Shown: piece after piece, positions 11,818 through 20,746 of the stretch
How the letters are laid out: every line of letters begins with the position of its first letter
How positions within the stretch are numbered: position 1 is the first letter of the stretch
Origin: Mumia sp050632745
Lineage (GTDB): Bacteria > Actinomycetota > Actinomycetes > Propionibacteriales > Nocardioidaceae
Assembly: GCF_050632745.1 (NCBI RefSeq)
Contig: NZ_JBODSD010000002.1
Location: forward strand, 496,001 to 560,000
Direction of reading: 5' to 3'
Length of the DNA: 64,000 nucleotides
Position numbers and translations under genes: made by a program
Notes under the pieces: generated by a model
The model's input: only the letters and a program-made list of their open reading frames with translations
Told to the model about the DNA's origin: nothing
The model's database searches: none

Positions 11818-12759
11818 GTGCAGATCCATCAGCTCGGATACTTCGTCGCCGTGGCGCGGACGCGGCACTTCACGCAGGCCGCCGAGGAGTGCGGCGTCTC
11901 CCAGCCCAGCCTCTCCAAGCAGATCCGCGTGCTGGAGAACTCGCTCGGCACCGCGCTGTTCGAGCGGGAGCGCGGGGCCGTACGCCTCACCCCCGCCGGC
12001 GAGGCGCTGCTCCCCCATGCCCAGGAGATCCTCATCGAGATGGACGAGGGTCTGCGGGCGGTCCGGGAGGTGACCGGGCTCCAGCGCGGACGCGTCCGGG
12101 TCGGCGCGACGCCGTCGATGTGGGACGGCCTGATGGCCGACGCGCTGATCGCCTTCCGCTCGGCGTACCCGGGCATCGAGCTCGAGGTGACCGAAGGCGG
12201 GTCCCGCACCCTGACCCGCGCGCTCGGGCGGGGCGACCTCGACCTCGCGCTCGTGATCGTGCCGCTGCGCAGCGACGACCCGGACCTGGTGGCGACGCCG
12301 CTGCTGCGCGAGCGGCTCGTCGTCGCGGGCCCGGCCGACGGTACGGGGTCCGGCGACGGCCCCCTCGCCGACGGAGCGATCAGGGTGCGAGACCTCGAGG
12401 GCGTACCCCTGGTGATGTTCCGCGAGGGGTACGACCTGCGGGACACGACGATGAGCGCCTGCCTCGACGCCGGGTTCGAACCGACGCTGGCGATCGAGGG
12501 CGGCGAGATGAACGCGGTCCTGCGGTTCGTCGAGGCCGGGCTGGGGTACGCGGTGGTCCCGAGCATGGTCCTGGCGTCGCGCCCCTCCCTGCGCGCGACC
12601 CCGATCGGCGAGCCCGAGCTGACCCGGACGATCGCGCTCGCCCACCGGCGTACGGAGGCTCTGCCGCTGGCGTCCCGCGCGTTCCGCGACCTGCTGGTGG
12701 ACCACCTGCACGGTCTCGCGGCCGAAGACCTCGGCGTGGACGTCGACCTGGTCGGCTGA
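11818..12759 (+). CDS. LysR family transcriptional regulator
   Basis: DNA-binding regulator of 313 residues. The winged helix-turn-helix is at the N-terminus (QIHQLGYFVAVARTRHFTQA, then CGVSQPSLSKQIRVLE), followed by the periplasmic-binding-like effector domain from about residue 90 (GRVRVGATPSMWDGL). The GTG at 11818 begins the conserved first helix; GGAGG lies almost against it, so spacing is poor and a leaderless start is possible. It is divergent from sdhC across a palindromic operator, which suggests that it regulates sdhCAB and itself. Effector unknown. The stop is 2 nt from the stop of the convergent dehydratase gene. Confidence 0.9.
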   Translation: MQIHQLGYFVAVARTRHFTQAAEECGVSQPSLSKQIRVLENSLGTALFERERGAVRLTPAGEALLPHAQEILIEMDEGLRAVREVTGLQRGRVRVGATPSMWDGLMADALIAFRSAYPGIELEVTEGGSRTLTRALGRGDLDLALVIVPLRSDDPDLVATPLLRERLVVAGPADGTGSGDGPLADGAIRVRDLEGVPLVMFREGYDLRDTTMSACLDAGFEPTLAIEGGEMNAVLRFVEAGLGYAVVPSMVLASRPSLRATPIGEPELTRTIALAHRRTEALPLASRAFRDLLVDHLHGLAAEDLGVDVDLVG

Positions 12760-12761
12760 CG

Positions 12762-13721
12762 TCAGCCCGACACCGGGCGGACGACGTCCTCCGGGATCGT
12801 CGGATGGTTGGCGCCGGAGATCACGACGACGACGGTCTCGCCGTCGCGCACGTCGACCTTGCCCGCGACCAGCGCCGCCAGCGCGGTGACGCCGCCCGGC
12901 TCGGCCAGCACCCGGCACTCGTCCCACAGGAGGCGCCGCGCCGCGAGGATCTGGTCGTCGCTGACCAGCAGCGGCGACGCCTCGAGCTCGCGCGCCACGG
13001 CGAACGCGTGCTCGCCGATCACGGCTGCGCCGAGCGAGTCCGCGGCGACGCCCGACACCTCGACCTCCACGCGCTCGCCCGCGTCCAGCGCCGACGCCAG
13101 CGACGGGCAGCGCTCGGGCTCGACCGGCACGACGGGAACCTGGTCGCGCAGCGCGAGAGCAGTGCCGCTGTAGAGCCCGCCTCCGCCGCAGGGGACGAGG
13201 ACACGCCGGGCGTACGGCGCCTGGTCGCCGATCTCGATCCCGACCCCCGCAGCGCCCGCGACGATCGTGCCGGCGTCGTAGGCGTGCACCGGCACGACCG
13301 CACGCCCCTGCGCCCACTCCTGCGAGGCCTCGTACGCCGCGGCGTAGTAGCCGTCGACCACGTGCGCCGTCGCGCCGTACTGCTCGATGCGCCGCACCTT
13401 CTCCACCGGAGACGTCGCGGGGACGAAGACGTCGGCCTCGATCCCCGCGATGCCGCATGCCCACGCCACGGCCGCACCGTGGTTGCCGCCGGACGCGGCC
13501 ACGGCGCCGGTGGTCCCGTCGGGCATCGACAGGACGGTGTTGAGCGCGCCGCGTGCCTTGAACGAGCCGGTGTGCTGGAGGAGCTCCAGCTTGAGAAGCA
13601 CACGGCCGGCGACACCGAGGTCACCGCCGGCGACCTCCACGACGGGGGTGCGCCGCACCATCGGCCGTACCCGTGCGTACGCCGCCTCGATCTGCTCGCG
13701 CCCGGGCAGCCGTACCGTCAC
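12762..13721 (-). CDS. Threonine/serine dehydratase-like PLP enzyme
   Basis: Fold-type II PLP enzyme of 319 residues. Lys55 in HTGSFKARGA is the Schiff-base lysine, ASGGNHGAA binds the substrate carboxylate, and PCGGGGLYSG is the phosphate-binding glycine loop. The family deaminates threonine or serine; there is no C-terminal ACT regulatory domain, so this is the catabolic or short form, and serine racemase-like activity is possible. The GTG at 13721 is chosen because it forms a GTGA overlap with the brkB stop and has GGGGAGGAG upstream. Probably co-transcribed behind the BrkB gene. Confidence 0.87.
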   Translation of the reverse strand: MTVRLPGREQIEAAYARVRPMVRRTPVVEVAGGDLGVAGRVLLKLELLQHTGSFKARGALNTVLSMPDGTTGAVAASGGNHGAAVAWACGIAGIEADVFVPATSPVEKVRRIEQYGATAHVVDGYYAAAYEASQEWAQGRAVVPVHAYDAGTIVAGAAGVGIEIGDQAPYARRVLVPCGGGGLYSGTALALRDQVPVVPVEPERCPSLASALDAGERVEVEVSGVAADSLGAAVIGEHAFAVARELEASPLLVSDDQILAARRLLWDECRVLAEPGGVTALAALVAGKVDVRDGETVVVVISGANHPTIPEDVVRPVSG

Positions 13722-14806
13722 GTCCTGCTCCTCCCCTTGTCGTGCCGTACCCAGGCCCACGCTGCCACGGCCAGCCCGCCGATCACCAGGAGGGTGCGCG
13801 AGGTGGCCACCGCCTCGTCCCGCTCGGTCTGGACCTCCGGCAGCAGCGAGCGCCCGGCCGGACTGACGCTGCCGCCGATCGACGGGACGAGGTGAGGGAC
13901 GACGACCGTGCCGCGGTTGCGGGCCTCGCGCGACGTCAGCGCCCAGGAGGCGCCGTAGATCGTCAGCTGCGCGAAGTAGTAGATCCAGACCAGCAGCGTG
14001 ACCGACAGCGCGAGGGACGCCAACGCACCGCCCGCGGCCGCGCCCAGGATGAAGGAGGCGAGCTGCTTGATCGCCTCGAAGCCGACCGCCGCGAGCAGCG
14101 CACCCTGCCAGAGCGCACGGTCCGGCACGTCGGTGTGCGGGAGGAGCTTGTAGAGCGCGAAGAACAGCAGGGTGCTCGACGCCACGCCGAGCGCGACGCT
14201 CAGCACGCCGACGGCGATCGAGACGGGGAGGCTCTCCACCCCGATCTCACCGAGGAGGTCTCCGGCGTACTGGGTGACAATGCCGGAGATGCCGACCGAG
14301 AGCAGCAGGATGAGTCCGACCAGGACGAGCGTCGCGAGGTCGCGCAGCTTGCCGGGGACGAACCCGTACGAGCGCGTGGTCGGCACGTCGAACGCCGCCT
14401 CGAGCGACGTCCGCAGGTTCGAGACGAACCCGAGGCCCGTGTAGAGCACACCGAGGAAACCGATGATCCCGGCGATGTTGCGGGTGGCCGCGATCTGGTC
14501 GAACGAGATCTGACCGGGAGGCGGCGGGTCCTCGGTGGTCACGATGCCGGGAAGGATCTGGTCGATCGCCGTCTCGAGCGCGTCCTCGGCGCCCGGGAAG
14601 TACTCCGCGATGTAGCCGACCACGAAGAAGGCCAGCGCGAGGATCGGGAAGACCGACAGGAACCCGAAGTAGGTGATGCCGCCCGACAGGATGCTGCCGC
14701 GGACGACCCCGAAGTGCTGCACGGTGCGGACCACGTGGTCCACGAAGGGACGACGGCGACGCAGCCGCGCGAACCACTCCTTGCCCCGCGCGATCAGCCT
14801 TCCCAA
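13718..14806 (-). CDS. YihY/BrkB family membrane protein
   Basis: Integral membrane protein of about 362 residues with six TM helices in the middle (from GGITYFGFLSVFPILALAFF onward), the BrkB/YihY pattern. Function in the family is poorly defined; the old name ribonuclease BN is a misassignment. The start is taken as TTG 14806, with GGGGGAG 5 nt upstream, giving a 28-nt gap from the RNA ligase-like gene; an in-frame reading further upstream would overlap that gene. A last TM-like segment lies near the C-terminus (LLVIGGLAVAAWAWV). It overlaps the dehydratase start. Confidence 0.87.
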   Translation of the reverse strand: MGRLIARGKEWFARLRRRRPFVDHVVRTVQHFGVVRGSILSGGITYFGFLSVFPILALAFFVVGYIAEYFPGAEDALETAIDQILPGIVTTEDPPPPGQISFDQIAATRNIAGIIGFLGVLYTGLGFVSNLRTSLEAAFDVPTTRSYGFVPGKLRDLATLVLVGLILLLSVGISGIVTQYAGDLLGEIGVESLPVSIAVGVLSVALGVASSTLLFFALYKLLPHTDVPDRALWQGALLAAVGFEAIKQLASFILGAAAGGALASLALSVTLLVWIYYFAQLTIYGASWALTSREARNRGTVVVPHLVPSIGGSVSPAGRSLLPEVQTERDEAVATSRTLLVIGGLAVAAWAWVRHDKGRSRT

Positions 14807-14834
14807 CGACGCTCCCCCGTCCGCGCGTTGCGCA

Positions 14835-15347
14835 CTAGCCCAGCTCGAACTCCCGGTACGGGACCCAGCCCGCCTCGTCATCGTGCCGGTAGACCGCGAA
14901 CGCCCGCACCTCGAACTCGCAGGCGAAGTCGGAGAGGACCTCGTACGCCCGGTCGAGCGCCTCGTCGCTCAGGTGGTGCGCGACCGTCACGTGCGGGTGG
15001 TACGGGAACTCGAGCTCGCCCTCGTCGAGCAGCCCGTCGCGCACGTGCTTGGCGAGCTGCTCGGTGCTCGAGATCCCCTCGCTCACCGCGATGAACACCA
15101 CCGGCGACACCGGGCGGAAGGTGCCCGTGCCGCGCAGCCGCATCACGAACGGCTCGATGTTGGTCGCGTCCACCGCAAGCTTGGCGTAGACGGTCTCCAA
15201 CGCGTGGTCGGGGACGTCCATCGGCGGGAGCAGCGTCACGTGCGACGGGATCAGCGCCGCCTGGGTGTCGCCGAAGTCCGCGCGATGCTCGCGCAGCTCG
15301 CTTCCCCAGGGTTCGGGGACGGGGATGGCGACGCCGATCGTGGGCAT
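14835..15347 (-). CDS. 2'-5' RNA ligase / cyclic phosphodiesterase family protein
   Basis: Small cytoplasmic protein (170 residues) of the 2H phosphoesterase superfamily. The two defining motifs are present: SHVTLL with His36-x-Thr38 and PHVTVA with His119-x-Thr121. Members cleave or join 2'-5' or cyclic phosphodiester RNA ends; the native substrate is unknown. Start ATG 15347 is chosen because TAGGGT lies 7 nt before it; a GTG three codons upstream would overlap that box. First gene of a unit running into brkB and the dehydratase. Confidence 0.85.
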   Translation of the reverse strand: MPTIGVAIPVPEPWGSELREHRADFGDTQAALIPSHVTLLPPMDVPDHALETVYAKLAVDATNIEPFVMRLRGTGTFRPVSPVVFIAVSEGISSTEQLAKHVRDGLLDEGELEFPYHPHVTVAHHLSDEALDRAYEVLSDFACEFEVRAFAVYRHDDEAGWVPYREFELG

Positions 15348-15404
15348 GGCGCCCACCCTAGCGCCAGCGCGCCCCCGTCGGTCGACGCGCGAGGAGAACG
15401 AGAC

Positions 15405-16424
15405 TCAGCGGGCGCGGACGAAGCCCACGCGGTCGTAGACGTCGCCGAGAGTCTTCGACGCGACCTCGCGGGCGCGCTGTGCTCCGTCGCGCAGGATCGC
15501 GTCGAGCTCCGCCTTGTCGGAGAGCAGCGCGTCGGTCCTCTCGCGCAGCGGCGCGACGAAGTCGGCGACGATCTCGCCGAGGTCGACCTTGAACGCGCCG
15601 TAGCCCTGTCCCCCGGCGTACTGCGCGACGATGTCGTCGACCGTGCGGCCGGTGAGCGCGGAGTAGATCGAGAGCAGGTTGGACACACCGGGCTTCTCCG
15701 CGGCGTCGAAGCGCACCTCGGTCCCGGAGTCGGTGACGGCCGACCGGATCTTCTTCGCGGCGGCCTTCGGCTCCTCGAGGATCTCGAGGATGCCCTTCGG
15801 GGAGGACGCCGACTTGCTCATCTTGATGGTCGGGTCCTGCAGGTCGAGGATCTTCGCGGTGTCGGCGACGATGAACGGCTCGGGCACCGTGAACGTGTCG
15901 CCGTAGCGGCTGTTGAAGCGCTGCGCGAGGTCGCGCGTCAGCTCCAGGTGCTGGCGCTGGTCCTCCCCGACCGGCACCCCGTCCGCCTGGTAGAGCAGCA
16001 CGTCGGCCGCCATCAGGATCGGGTAGGTGAAGAGACCGACGGAGGCCTGCTCGACGCCGCCCTTGGCCGACTTGTCCTTGAACTGGGTCATGCGGCGCGC
16101 CTCACCGAAGCCGGTGAGGCAGTTCAGGACCCAGGCCAGCTCCGCGTGCTCGGGGACGTGGCTCTGCACGAACAGCGTGCTGCGCTGCGGGTCGAGGCCG
16201 AGCGCGATGAGCTGCGCGGCGGCGCGGTAGGTCCGGTCGTGGACGACCGCGGGCTCCACGTCGACCGTGATCGCGTGCATGTCCGGGATGAAGTAGAACG
16301 CGTCGTAGCCGTCCTGCAGCGCCACCCAGTGCCGCAGTGCCCCGAGGTAGTTGCCGATGTGGAACGAGGCCGCGGTCGGCTGGATCCCGGAGAGGACACG
16401 GCGGGCGGAGGTGGCGTCAGGCAT
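15405..16424 (-). CDS. trpS: Tryptophanyl-tRNA synthetase
   Basis: Class I aminoacyl-tRNA synthetase charging tRNA-Trp, 339 residues, the normal bacterial length. The HIGH-type motif is FHIGN (residues 21-25), and the KMSKS loop is at 201-205. DMHAIT and GEDQRQHLELTRDLAQRFN are typical of TrpRS. It overlaps the end of the CNNM/CorC gene by eight bases. CAGAAT stands 6 nt before the ATG, a near-match to the leaderless signature seen elsewhere here; GGAG is too close to the ATG for a normal ribosome site. Confidence 0.97.
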   Translation of the reverse strand: MPDATSARRVLSGIQPTAASFHIGNYLGALRHWVALQDGYDAFYFIPDMHAITVDVEPAVVHDRTYRAAAQLIALGLDPQRSTLFVQSHVPEHAELAWVLNCLTGFGEARRMTQFKDKSAKGGVEQASVGLFTYPILMAADVLLYQADGVPVGEDQRQHLELTRDLAQRFNSRYGDTFTVPEPFIVADTAKILDLQDPTIKMSKSASSPKGILEILEEPKAAAKKIRSAVTDSGTEVRFDAAEKPGVSNLLSIYSALTGRTVDDIVAQYAGGQGYGAFKVDLGEIVADFVAPLRERTDALLSDKAELDAILRDGAQRAREVASKTLGDVYDRVGFVRAR

Positions 16425-17736
16425 GCTCCGATTCTGCCAGCCCGGTCGAGCGGGTTTCGTCGGGCTCCGGCTCGACCCGCAGCCGCGAGGCCCTCCGCCC
16501 GTCCATCGCGGTCACGGTCAGGCGGTGCGCGTCGATGCGTACCGACGACCCGACCTCCGGGATCCGGCCCAGCCGCGCCACGACGTAGCCGGCGACGGTC
16601 TCGAACGGGCCCTCGGGCAGCTCGATGCCGGTCTCGTCCGCGAACGCGTCCCGGTTGAGCAGCCCGTCGACCTCGATCGCGCCCCCGAGGAGGCGGGTGG
16701 TCTCGGCGTCGACCGTGTCGTACTCGTCGCGGATGTCGCCGACGAGCTCCTCGACGAGGTCCTCGAGCGTGACGATGCCGTCGGTGCCGCCGTACTCGTC
16801 GAGCACGATCGCGAGGTGGATCTTGGCCCGGCGCATGTCGGTCATCGCCGCGAGTACGGCACGCGTGCCGGGGATCATCACGACCTCGCGCACGAGCTCG
16901 CCGACGCGTACGGAGCGGTCGTGCATGCCGGGGTCGAACAGGTCGCGGACGTGGACGAAGCCCTCGATCTCGTCGGCGGTCCCCCGGATCACGGGATAGC
17001 GGGAGTGCGGCTTCTCGCGGGCGAGCTGGACGGCCTTGTAGACCGGCAGCGAGGCGTCCATGAAGTCCACCTCGGTGCGCGGCAGCATCACCTCGCGCAC
17101 CTGGAGGTCGCCGGCGGCGAAGACGTCCTCCACGATGCTGCGCTCCTCGTCGGAGAGCCCCTGGGTCGTCTGGACCAGGCCGCGCAGCTCGACGTCGGTG
17201 ATCTCCTCGCGCGCCGCGGAGGGGTCGCCGCCCAGCATCCGCACGACGAAGTTGGTCGACACCGACAGCAGCCAGATCACCGGTGTCGCGAAGCGGGCGA
17301 TCGCGTCGACTCCCGGAGCAAGCGCGAGCGAGAACGTCACGGCGTGCTGCATCGCGAGCCGCTTGGCGGTGAGCTCGGAGAAGACGATCGACAGGTACGA
17401 GATGACGACCGTGATGAGGATCAGGGCGACGACGGAGGCGACGCCGGACGACATGCCGAGGTCCTCGAGGACGGGGCTGAGGTCGTTCGCGAGGGTCGCG
17501 CCGCCGAACGCCGCGGACAGGAAGCCCGACAGCGTGACGCCGATCTGCACCGCGGACAGGAAGCGGTTGGGGTCCGAGGCCAGCCGCGCGACCGTCGCCC
17601 CGCGCTTGCCGCGGGTCGCGATCTCGGGGAGCTGGGAGTCGCGCAGCGAGACCAGAGCCATCTCCGCCGCGGCGAACACGCCGCCGAGCAGGATGAACAC
17701 CAGCACGAGGGCGACGTTCCACAGGGTCTCGTCCAC
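16417..17736 (-). CDS. CNNM/CorC family transporter (hemolysin-like)
   Basis: Membrane protein of 439 residues: an N-terminal DUF21 domain with three to four TM helices (ending near LLSVSTNFVVRMLGG), a pair of CBS domains (about 200-320; REVMLPRTEVDFMD, HLAIVLDEYGGTDGIVTLEDLVE), and a C-terminal CorC_HlyC domain. The family exports Mg2+ or Co2+; the hemolysin label is historical. Start GTG 17736 has TACGCT exactly 6 nt upstream and no Shine-Dalgarno sequence. It is back-to-back with galK, 41 nt between starts. Confidence 0.9.
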   Translation of the reverse strand: MDETLWNVALVLVFILLGGVFAAAEMALVSLRDSQLPEIATRGKRGATVARLASDPNRFLSAVQIGVTLSGFLSAAFGGATLANDLSPVLEDLGMSSGVASVVALILITVVISYLSIVFSELTAKRLAMQHAVTFSLALAPGVDAIARFATPVIWLLSVSTNFVVRMLGGDPSAAREEITDVELRGLVQTTQGLSDEERSIVEDVFAAGDLQVREVMLPRTEVDFMDASLPVYKAVQLAREKPHSRYPVIRGTADEIEGFVHVRDLFDPGMHDRSVRVGELVREVVMIPGTRAVLAAMTDMRRAKIHLAIVLDEYGGTDGIVTLEDLVEELVGDIRDEYDTVDAETTRLLGGAIEVDGLLNRDAFADETGIELPEGPFETVAGYVVARLGRIPEVGSSVRIDAHRLTVTAMDGRRASRLRVEPEPDETRSTGLAESEHA

Positions 17737-17777
17737 CCTGCCAGCGTAGCCAGACGGCATGCGGAAGGATGGCTCGC

Positions 17778-18896
17778 ATGACCGCAGCGCAGCCCGTCCC
17801 CGACGGTGAGATCGGCGTCTGGGCGGCTCCCGGGCGGGTCAACCTCATCGGCGAGCACCTCGACTACGTCGGCGGCCCCGTCCTCCCGATCGCCATCGAC
17901 CTGCAGACCACGGTGAAGGCGCGCCGCCGTACCGACGGGCGGGTCCGCGTGTGGTCGTCGATCACGGACCGGTCGGTCGAGTTCGGCGCCGACACCGTCC
18001 CGGGGGACGTCGAGGGGTGGGGCCGGTACGCCGCGGGGCCGGTGTGGGCGCTCGCGCAGTCGGGCCGTACGACCGGGGGCGCGGACCTCGTGATCTCCTC
18101 CGACGTGCCCCTGGGCGCGGGGCTGTCGAGCTCGGCGGCGATCGAGTGCGGTGTCGCGGTGGCGCTCGCGGGCCTCGAGGGGTGGGAGGTCGACCCGGTC
18201 GAGATGGCGCTGCTGTGCCAGCGGGCCGAGAACGACTACGCCGGTGCGCCCACGGGGTCGATGGACCAGCTCGCCTCGATGTGCGGGGAGAAGGGGCACG
18301 CGCTGCTGATCGAGACCGCCGCGACCCCGCCGACCGTGAAGCCGGTGCCGGCGCACTGGGTCGAGGACGGCTACGCGCTGGTGGTCGTCGACACGCGGGC
18401 GAAGCACAGCCTGGCGACCAGCGAGTACGGCGCGCGGCGGGCGCAGACCGAGGAGCTCGCGACGCTGCTCGGCCTCGAGGTCCTCGCGAAGGCGCCGCCG
18501 GACGCCGTCCTGAAGGTCGACGACCCCGAGCTCAAGGCGCGGCTGCGGCACGTCATCACCGAGACGCAGCGGGTGCGCTCCGCCGTACGCGCCCTGGCGG
18601 CACGTGACTGGCCGCAGCTCGGCCAGTTGATGACGGCGTCGCACGCGTCGTTGCGCGACGACTACGCGGTGAGCGCGCCGGAGCTCGACCTGACCGTCGA
18701 GACGGCGCTGGAGCACGGTGCGCTCGGGGCGCGGATGACCGGCGGCGGCTTCGGCGGCAGCGCGATCGCTCTCGTCGAGGCCGAGCGGGTCGACGCCCTG
18801 ACCGCGGCGGTCGCGGCCGCGTTCGCGCGCGTCGAGTTCAAGGAGCCGCGCACGTTCGTCGTCGACCCCGCCGACGGCGCCCGCCGCGTCTCCTGA
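17778..18896 (+). CDS. galK: Galactokinase
   Basis: GHMP-family sugar kinase making galactose-1-phosphate (Leloir pathway), 372 residues. The galactokinase signature GRVNLIGEHLDY is at 19-30, the ATP-binding PLGAGLSSSAA loop at 111-121, and the third motif GGGFGGSAIAL is near the C-terminus. Start ATG 17778 is preferred since GGAAGG lies 9 nt upstream; the ATG at 17769 abuts it. No galT or galE is adjacent. Confidence 0.93.
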   Translation: MTAAQPVPDGEIGVWAAPGRVNLIGEHLDYVGGPVLPIAIDLQTTVKARRRTDGRVRVWSSITDRSVEFGADTVPGDVEGWGRYAAGPVWALAQSGRTTGGADLVISSDVPLGAGLSSSAAIECGVAVALAGLEGWEVDPVEMALLCQRAENDYAGAPTGSMDQLASMCGEKGHALLIETAATPPTVKPVPAHWVEDGYALVVVDTRAKHSLATSEYGARRAQTEELATLLGLEVLAKAPPDAVLKVDDPELKARLRHVITETQRVRSAVRALAARDWPQLGQLMTASHASLRDDYAVSAPELDLTVETALEHGALGARMTGGGFGGSAIALVEAERVDALTAAVAAAFARVEFKEPRTFVVDPADGARRVS

Positions 18897-18933
18897 CGGC
18901 CCGCCCTCGCCGTACGCGCAAGCACCCGGTGCG

Positions 18934-19806
18934 ATGATGGGCGCCGTGAGCCTGGACCTCGATCTCCCCCGCCGCATCGCCTACCAGGGCGAGCCCGGCG
19001 CGAACTCGCACATCGCGTGCGCCGACGCCTACCCCGACTGGGAGCCGCTGGCCTGCGCGTCGTTCGAGGACGCCTTCGCCGCGGTCACCGACGGGCGGGC
19101 GGGGCTCGCGATGATCCCGATCGACAACACGCTCGCCGGACGCGTCGCGGACATCCACCACTTCCTCCCGACGTCGGGGCTGCACATCGTCGGCGAGTAC
19201 TTCCTGCCGATCCACTTCGACCTGCTCGCCGTCCCCGGCGCGACGATCGAGACGATCCGCGAGGTCCACAGCCACGTCCACGCGCTCGGCCAGTGCCGCA
19301 GGATCATCCGCGAGCACGGTCTCACCCCGGTGATCGCGGGCGACACCGCGGGAGCCGCACGCGAGGTCGCCGAGTGGGGCGACCCGACGAAGGCGGCGCT
19401 CGCGACGCCGCTCGCGGCCCAGACGTACGGCCTCGAGACCCTGGCGACCACTGTCGAGGACGAGGACCACAACACGACCCGCTTCGTCGTGCTCTCGCGC
19501 CACCCCGAGGTCCCGCCGCCGGGCGAGTGGCCGACGGTGACGACGTTCGTCTTCAACGTGCGCAACATCCCCGCCGCGCTCTACAAGGCGCTCGGCGGGT
19601 TCGCGACCAACGGGATCAACATGACCAAGCTCGAGAGCTACATGGTCGGCGGCACGTTCGCGGCGACGATGTTCCTCGCCGAGGTCGACGGGCACCCCGA
19701 GGAGCCGGCGCTCGCCCGCGCGCTGGAGGAGCTGACGTTCTTCTCGACCGAGGTGCAGGTCATGGGCGTGTATCCGGCCCACCCTCACCGCTTCGCGGAC
19801 GCGTAG
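18934..19806 (+). CDS. pheA: Prephenate dehydratase
   Basis: Converts prephenate to phenylpyruvate in phenylalanine synthesis. It begins RRIAYQGEPGANSHIAC, has the catalytic NTTRFVVL (T-R-F) motif, and ends with an ACT domain (GFATNGINMTKLESYM) for phenylalanine feedback. There is no chorismate mutase domain, as usual in actinobacteria. Three starts are possible (ATG 18934, ATG 18937, GTG 18946); none has a clear RBS, and the GTG, with GATGAT 7 nt upstream, could be the true leaderless start. Confidence 0.93.
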   Translation: MMGAVSLDLDLPRRIAYQGEPGANSHIACADAYPDWEPLACASFEDAFAAVTDGRAGLAMIPIDNTLAGRVADIHHFLPTSGLHIVGEYFLPIHFDLLAVPGATIETIREVHSHVHALGQCRRIIREHGLTPVIAGDTAGAAREVAEWGDPTKAALATPLAAQTYGLETLATTVEDEDHNTTRFVVLSRHPEVPPPGEWPTVTTFVFNVRNIPAALYKALGGFATNGINMTKLESYMVGGTFAATMFLAEVDGHPEEPALARALEELTFFSTEVQVMGVYPAHPHRFADA

Positions 19807-20144
19807 CCTCCCTCGCCCGGACGTCTTCTCGGCGCCGGCCGCGGCAACCCGGGCACGGATCGCAGGTGGACGGCGTACGAGGCTCCGCTTCTTTCGCGCC
19901 GAGCGCCGTGCGCTTATTGACCTCGACTGGGGTACCCCGGGAAAGCCCCACTCACCCGACCGTGCACGGTCGGGTCGGACGAGGCTGGCTCGGGTACCCG
20001 AGCGGAGGCGGGTCGCCTCCCGACGCCTGAGCCCGGCGGTCCGTACGCTGGCGGGAACCGAGCGATCCGGCGGGGAATCCCCCGGCGAGCCGCGGCGTTA
20101 CACACGGCAGAACCCCAGACGTACCCGATCGAAATGGACGTGAC
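19807..20144. other. 338-base intergenic region upstream of trxA
   Basis: No convincing gene. It holds a cluster of palindromes at 19929-20003 (listed separately) and the leader of trxA. No clear -35/-10 pair could be fixed. Confidence 0.7.
19929..20003. repeat. Cluster of three perfect palindromes
   Basis: Three dyads in 75 bases: ggggtacccc (19929-19938); a 22-base palindrome centred on gtgcac (19954-19975, half-site acccgaccgtg); and gctcgggtacccgagc (19988-20003). The two outer ones share a GGTACC-type core, so the whole block is an imperfect inverted repeat about the central palindrome. It could be a structured RNA, a tandem operator set for trxA, or the pheA terminator region. Confidence 0.7.
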
Positions 20145-20528
20145 ATGGCAACCACTGCCCTGACCGCCGATACCTTCATGGACACCATCTCCGGCGACGG
20201 CATCGTGCTGGTGGACTTCTGGGCCTCCTGGTGCGGCCCGTGCCGCCAGTTCGCTCCCGTCTTCGAGGCCGCCGCCGAGAAGAACGAGGACATCAGCTTC
20301 ACCAAGGTGGACACCGAGGCCGAGCAGGACCTCGCCGGTGCCCTCCAGATCACCTCGATCCCGACGCTGATGGCCTTCCGTGACGGCATCCTCCTCTTCA
20401 ACCAGCCGGGCGCCCTGCCCGCGCAGGCGCTCGACCAGGTGATCGACGCCGTGCGCGAGGTCGACATGGACGAGGTCCGCGCCCAGGTCGCCGAGCAGCA
20501 GGCCCAGGAGGGCTCCGCGCAGGCCTGA
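20145..20528 (+). CDS. trxA: Thioredoxin
   Basis: Small cytoplasmic disulfide reductase (127 residues) with the WASWCGPCRQF active site at about residues 26-36 and the cis-proline in TSIPTLM. It has a short Glu/Gln-rich C-terminal tail beyond the fold. Transcribed alone, with two terminator hairpins after the stop. Its reductase partner is not adjacent; a TrxB-like flavoprotein lies at 54.7 kb. Confidence 0.92.
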   Translation: MATTALTADTFMDTISGDGIVLVDFWASWCGPCRQFAPVFEAAAEKNEDISFTKVDTEAEQDLAGALQITSIPTLMAFRDGILLFNQPGALPAQALDQVIDAVREVDMDEVRAQVAEQQAQEGSAQA

Positions 20529-20537
20529 CCGAGGCAC

Positions 20538-20593
20538 CGGTGCCGTTTCGGCACCGTCGACAGCCCCTTCGCCGACACGGCGGAGGGGCTGTC
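20538..20593 (+). terminator. Tandem hairpins after trxA
   Basis: First hairpin: cggtgccg/cggcaccg with a TTT loop (20538-20556). Second: a 15-bp stem containing one G-T pair, gacagcccc... with ...ggggctgtc, 5-nt loop (20559-20593). The second is strong and lies 31 nt beyond the stop. Confidence 0.85.
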
Positions 20594-20678
20594 GTGCGTC
20601 CGCCCGAGGACGTGCCGTCAGAACGTGCAGTTGCGACCAGAGGGTGGTCGTAACAGCACGTCTTGCGGGTGGCGATGG

Positions 20679-20720
20679 TTGCGCACTGCACCCTCGGAGC
20701 GGTATATTCCACGCGGAATA
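20679..20720 (+). promoter_or_regulatory. padR promoter with overlapping operator
   Basis: TTGCGC (20679-20684), an 18-base spacer and TATATT (20703-20708) form a promoter. TATTCC-N4-GGAATA (20705-20720) overlaps the -10 box as a perfect 6-bp dyad, the usual position for a self-repressing PadR operator. Binding is inferred. Confidence 0.7.
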
Positions 20721-20746
20721 ATCAGTGCGGAACAAGGGGGTCGACC

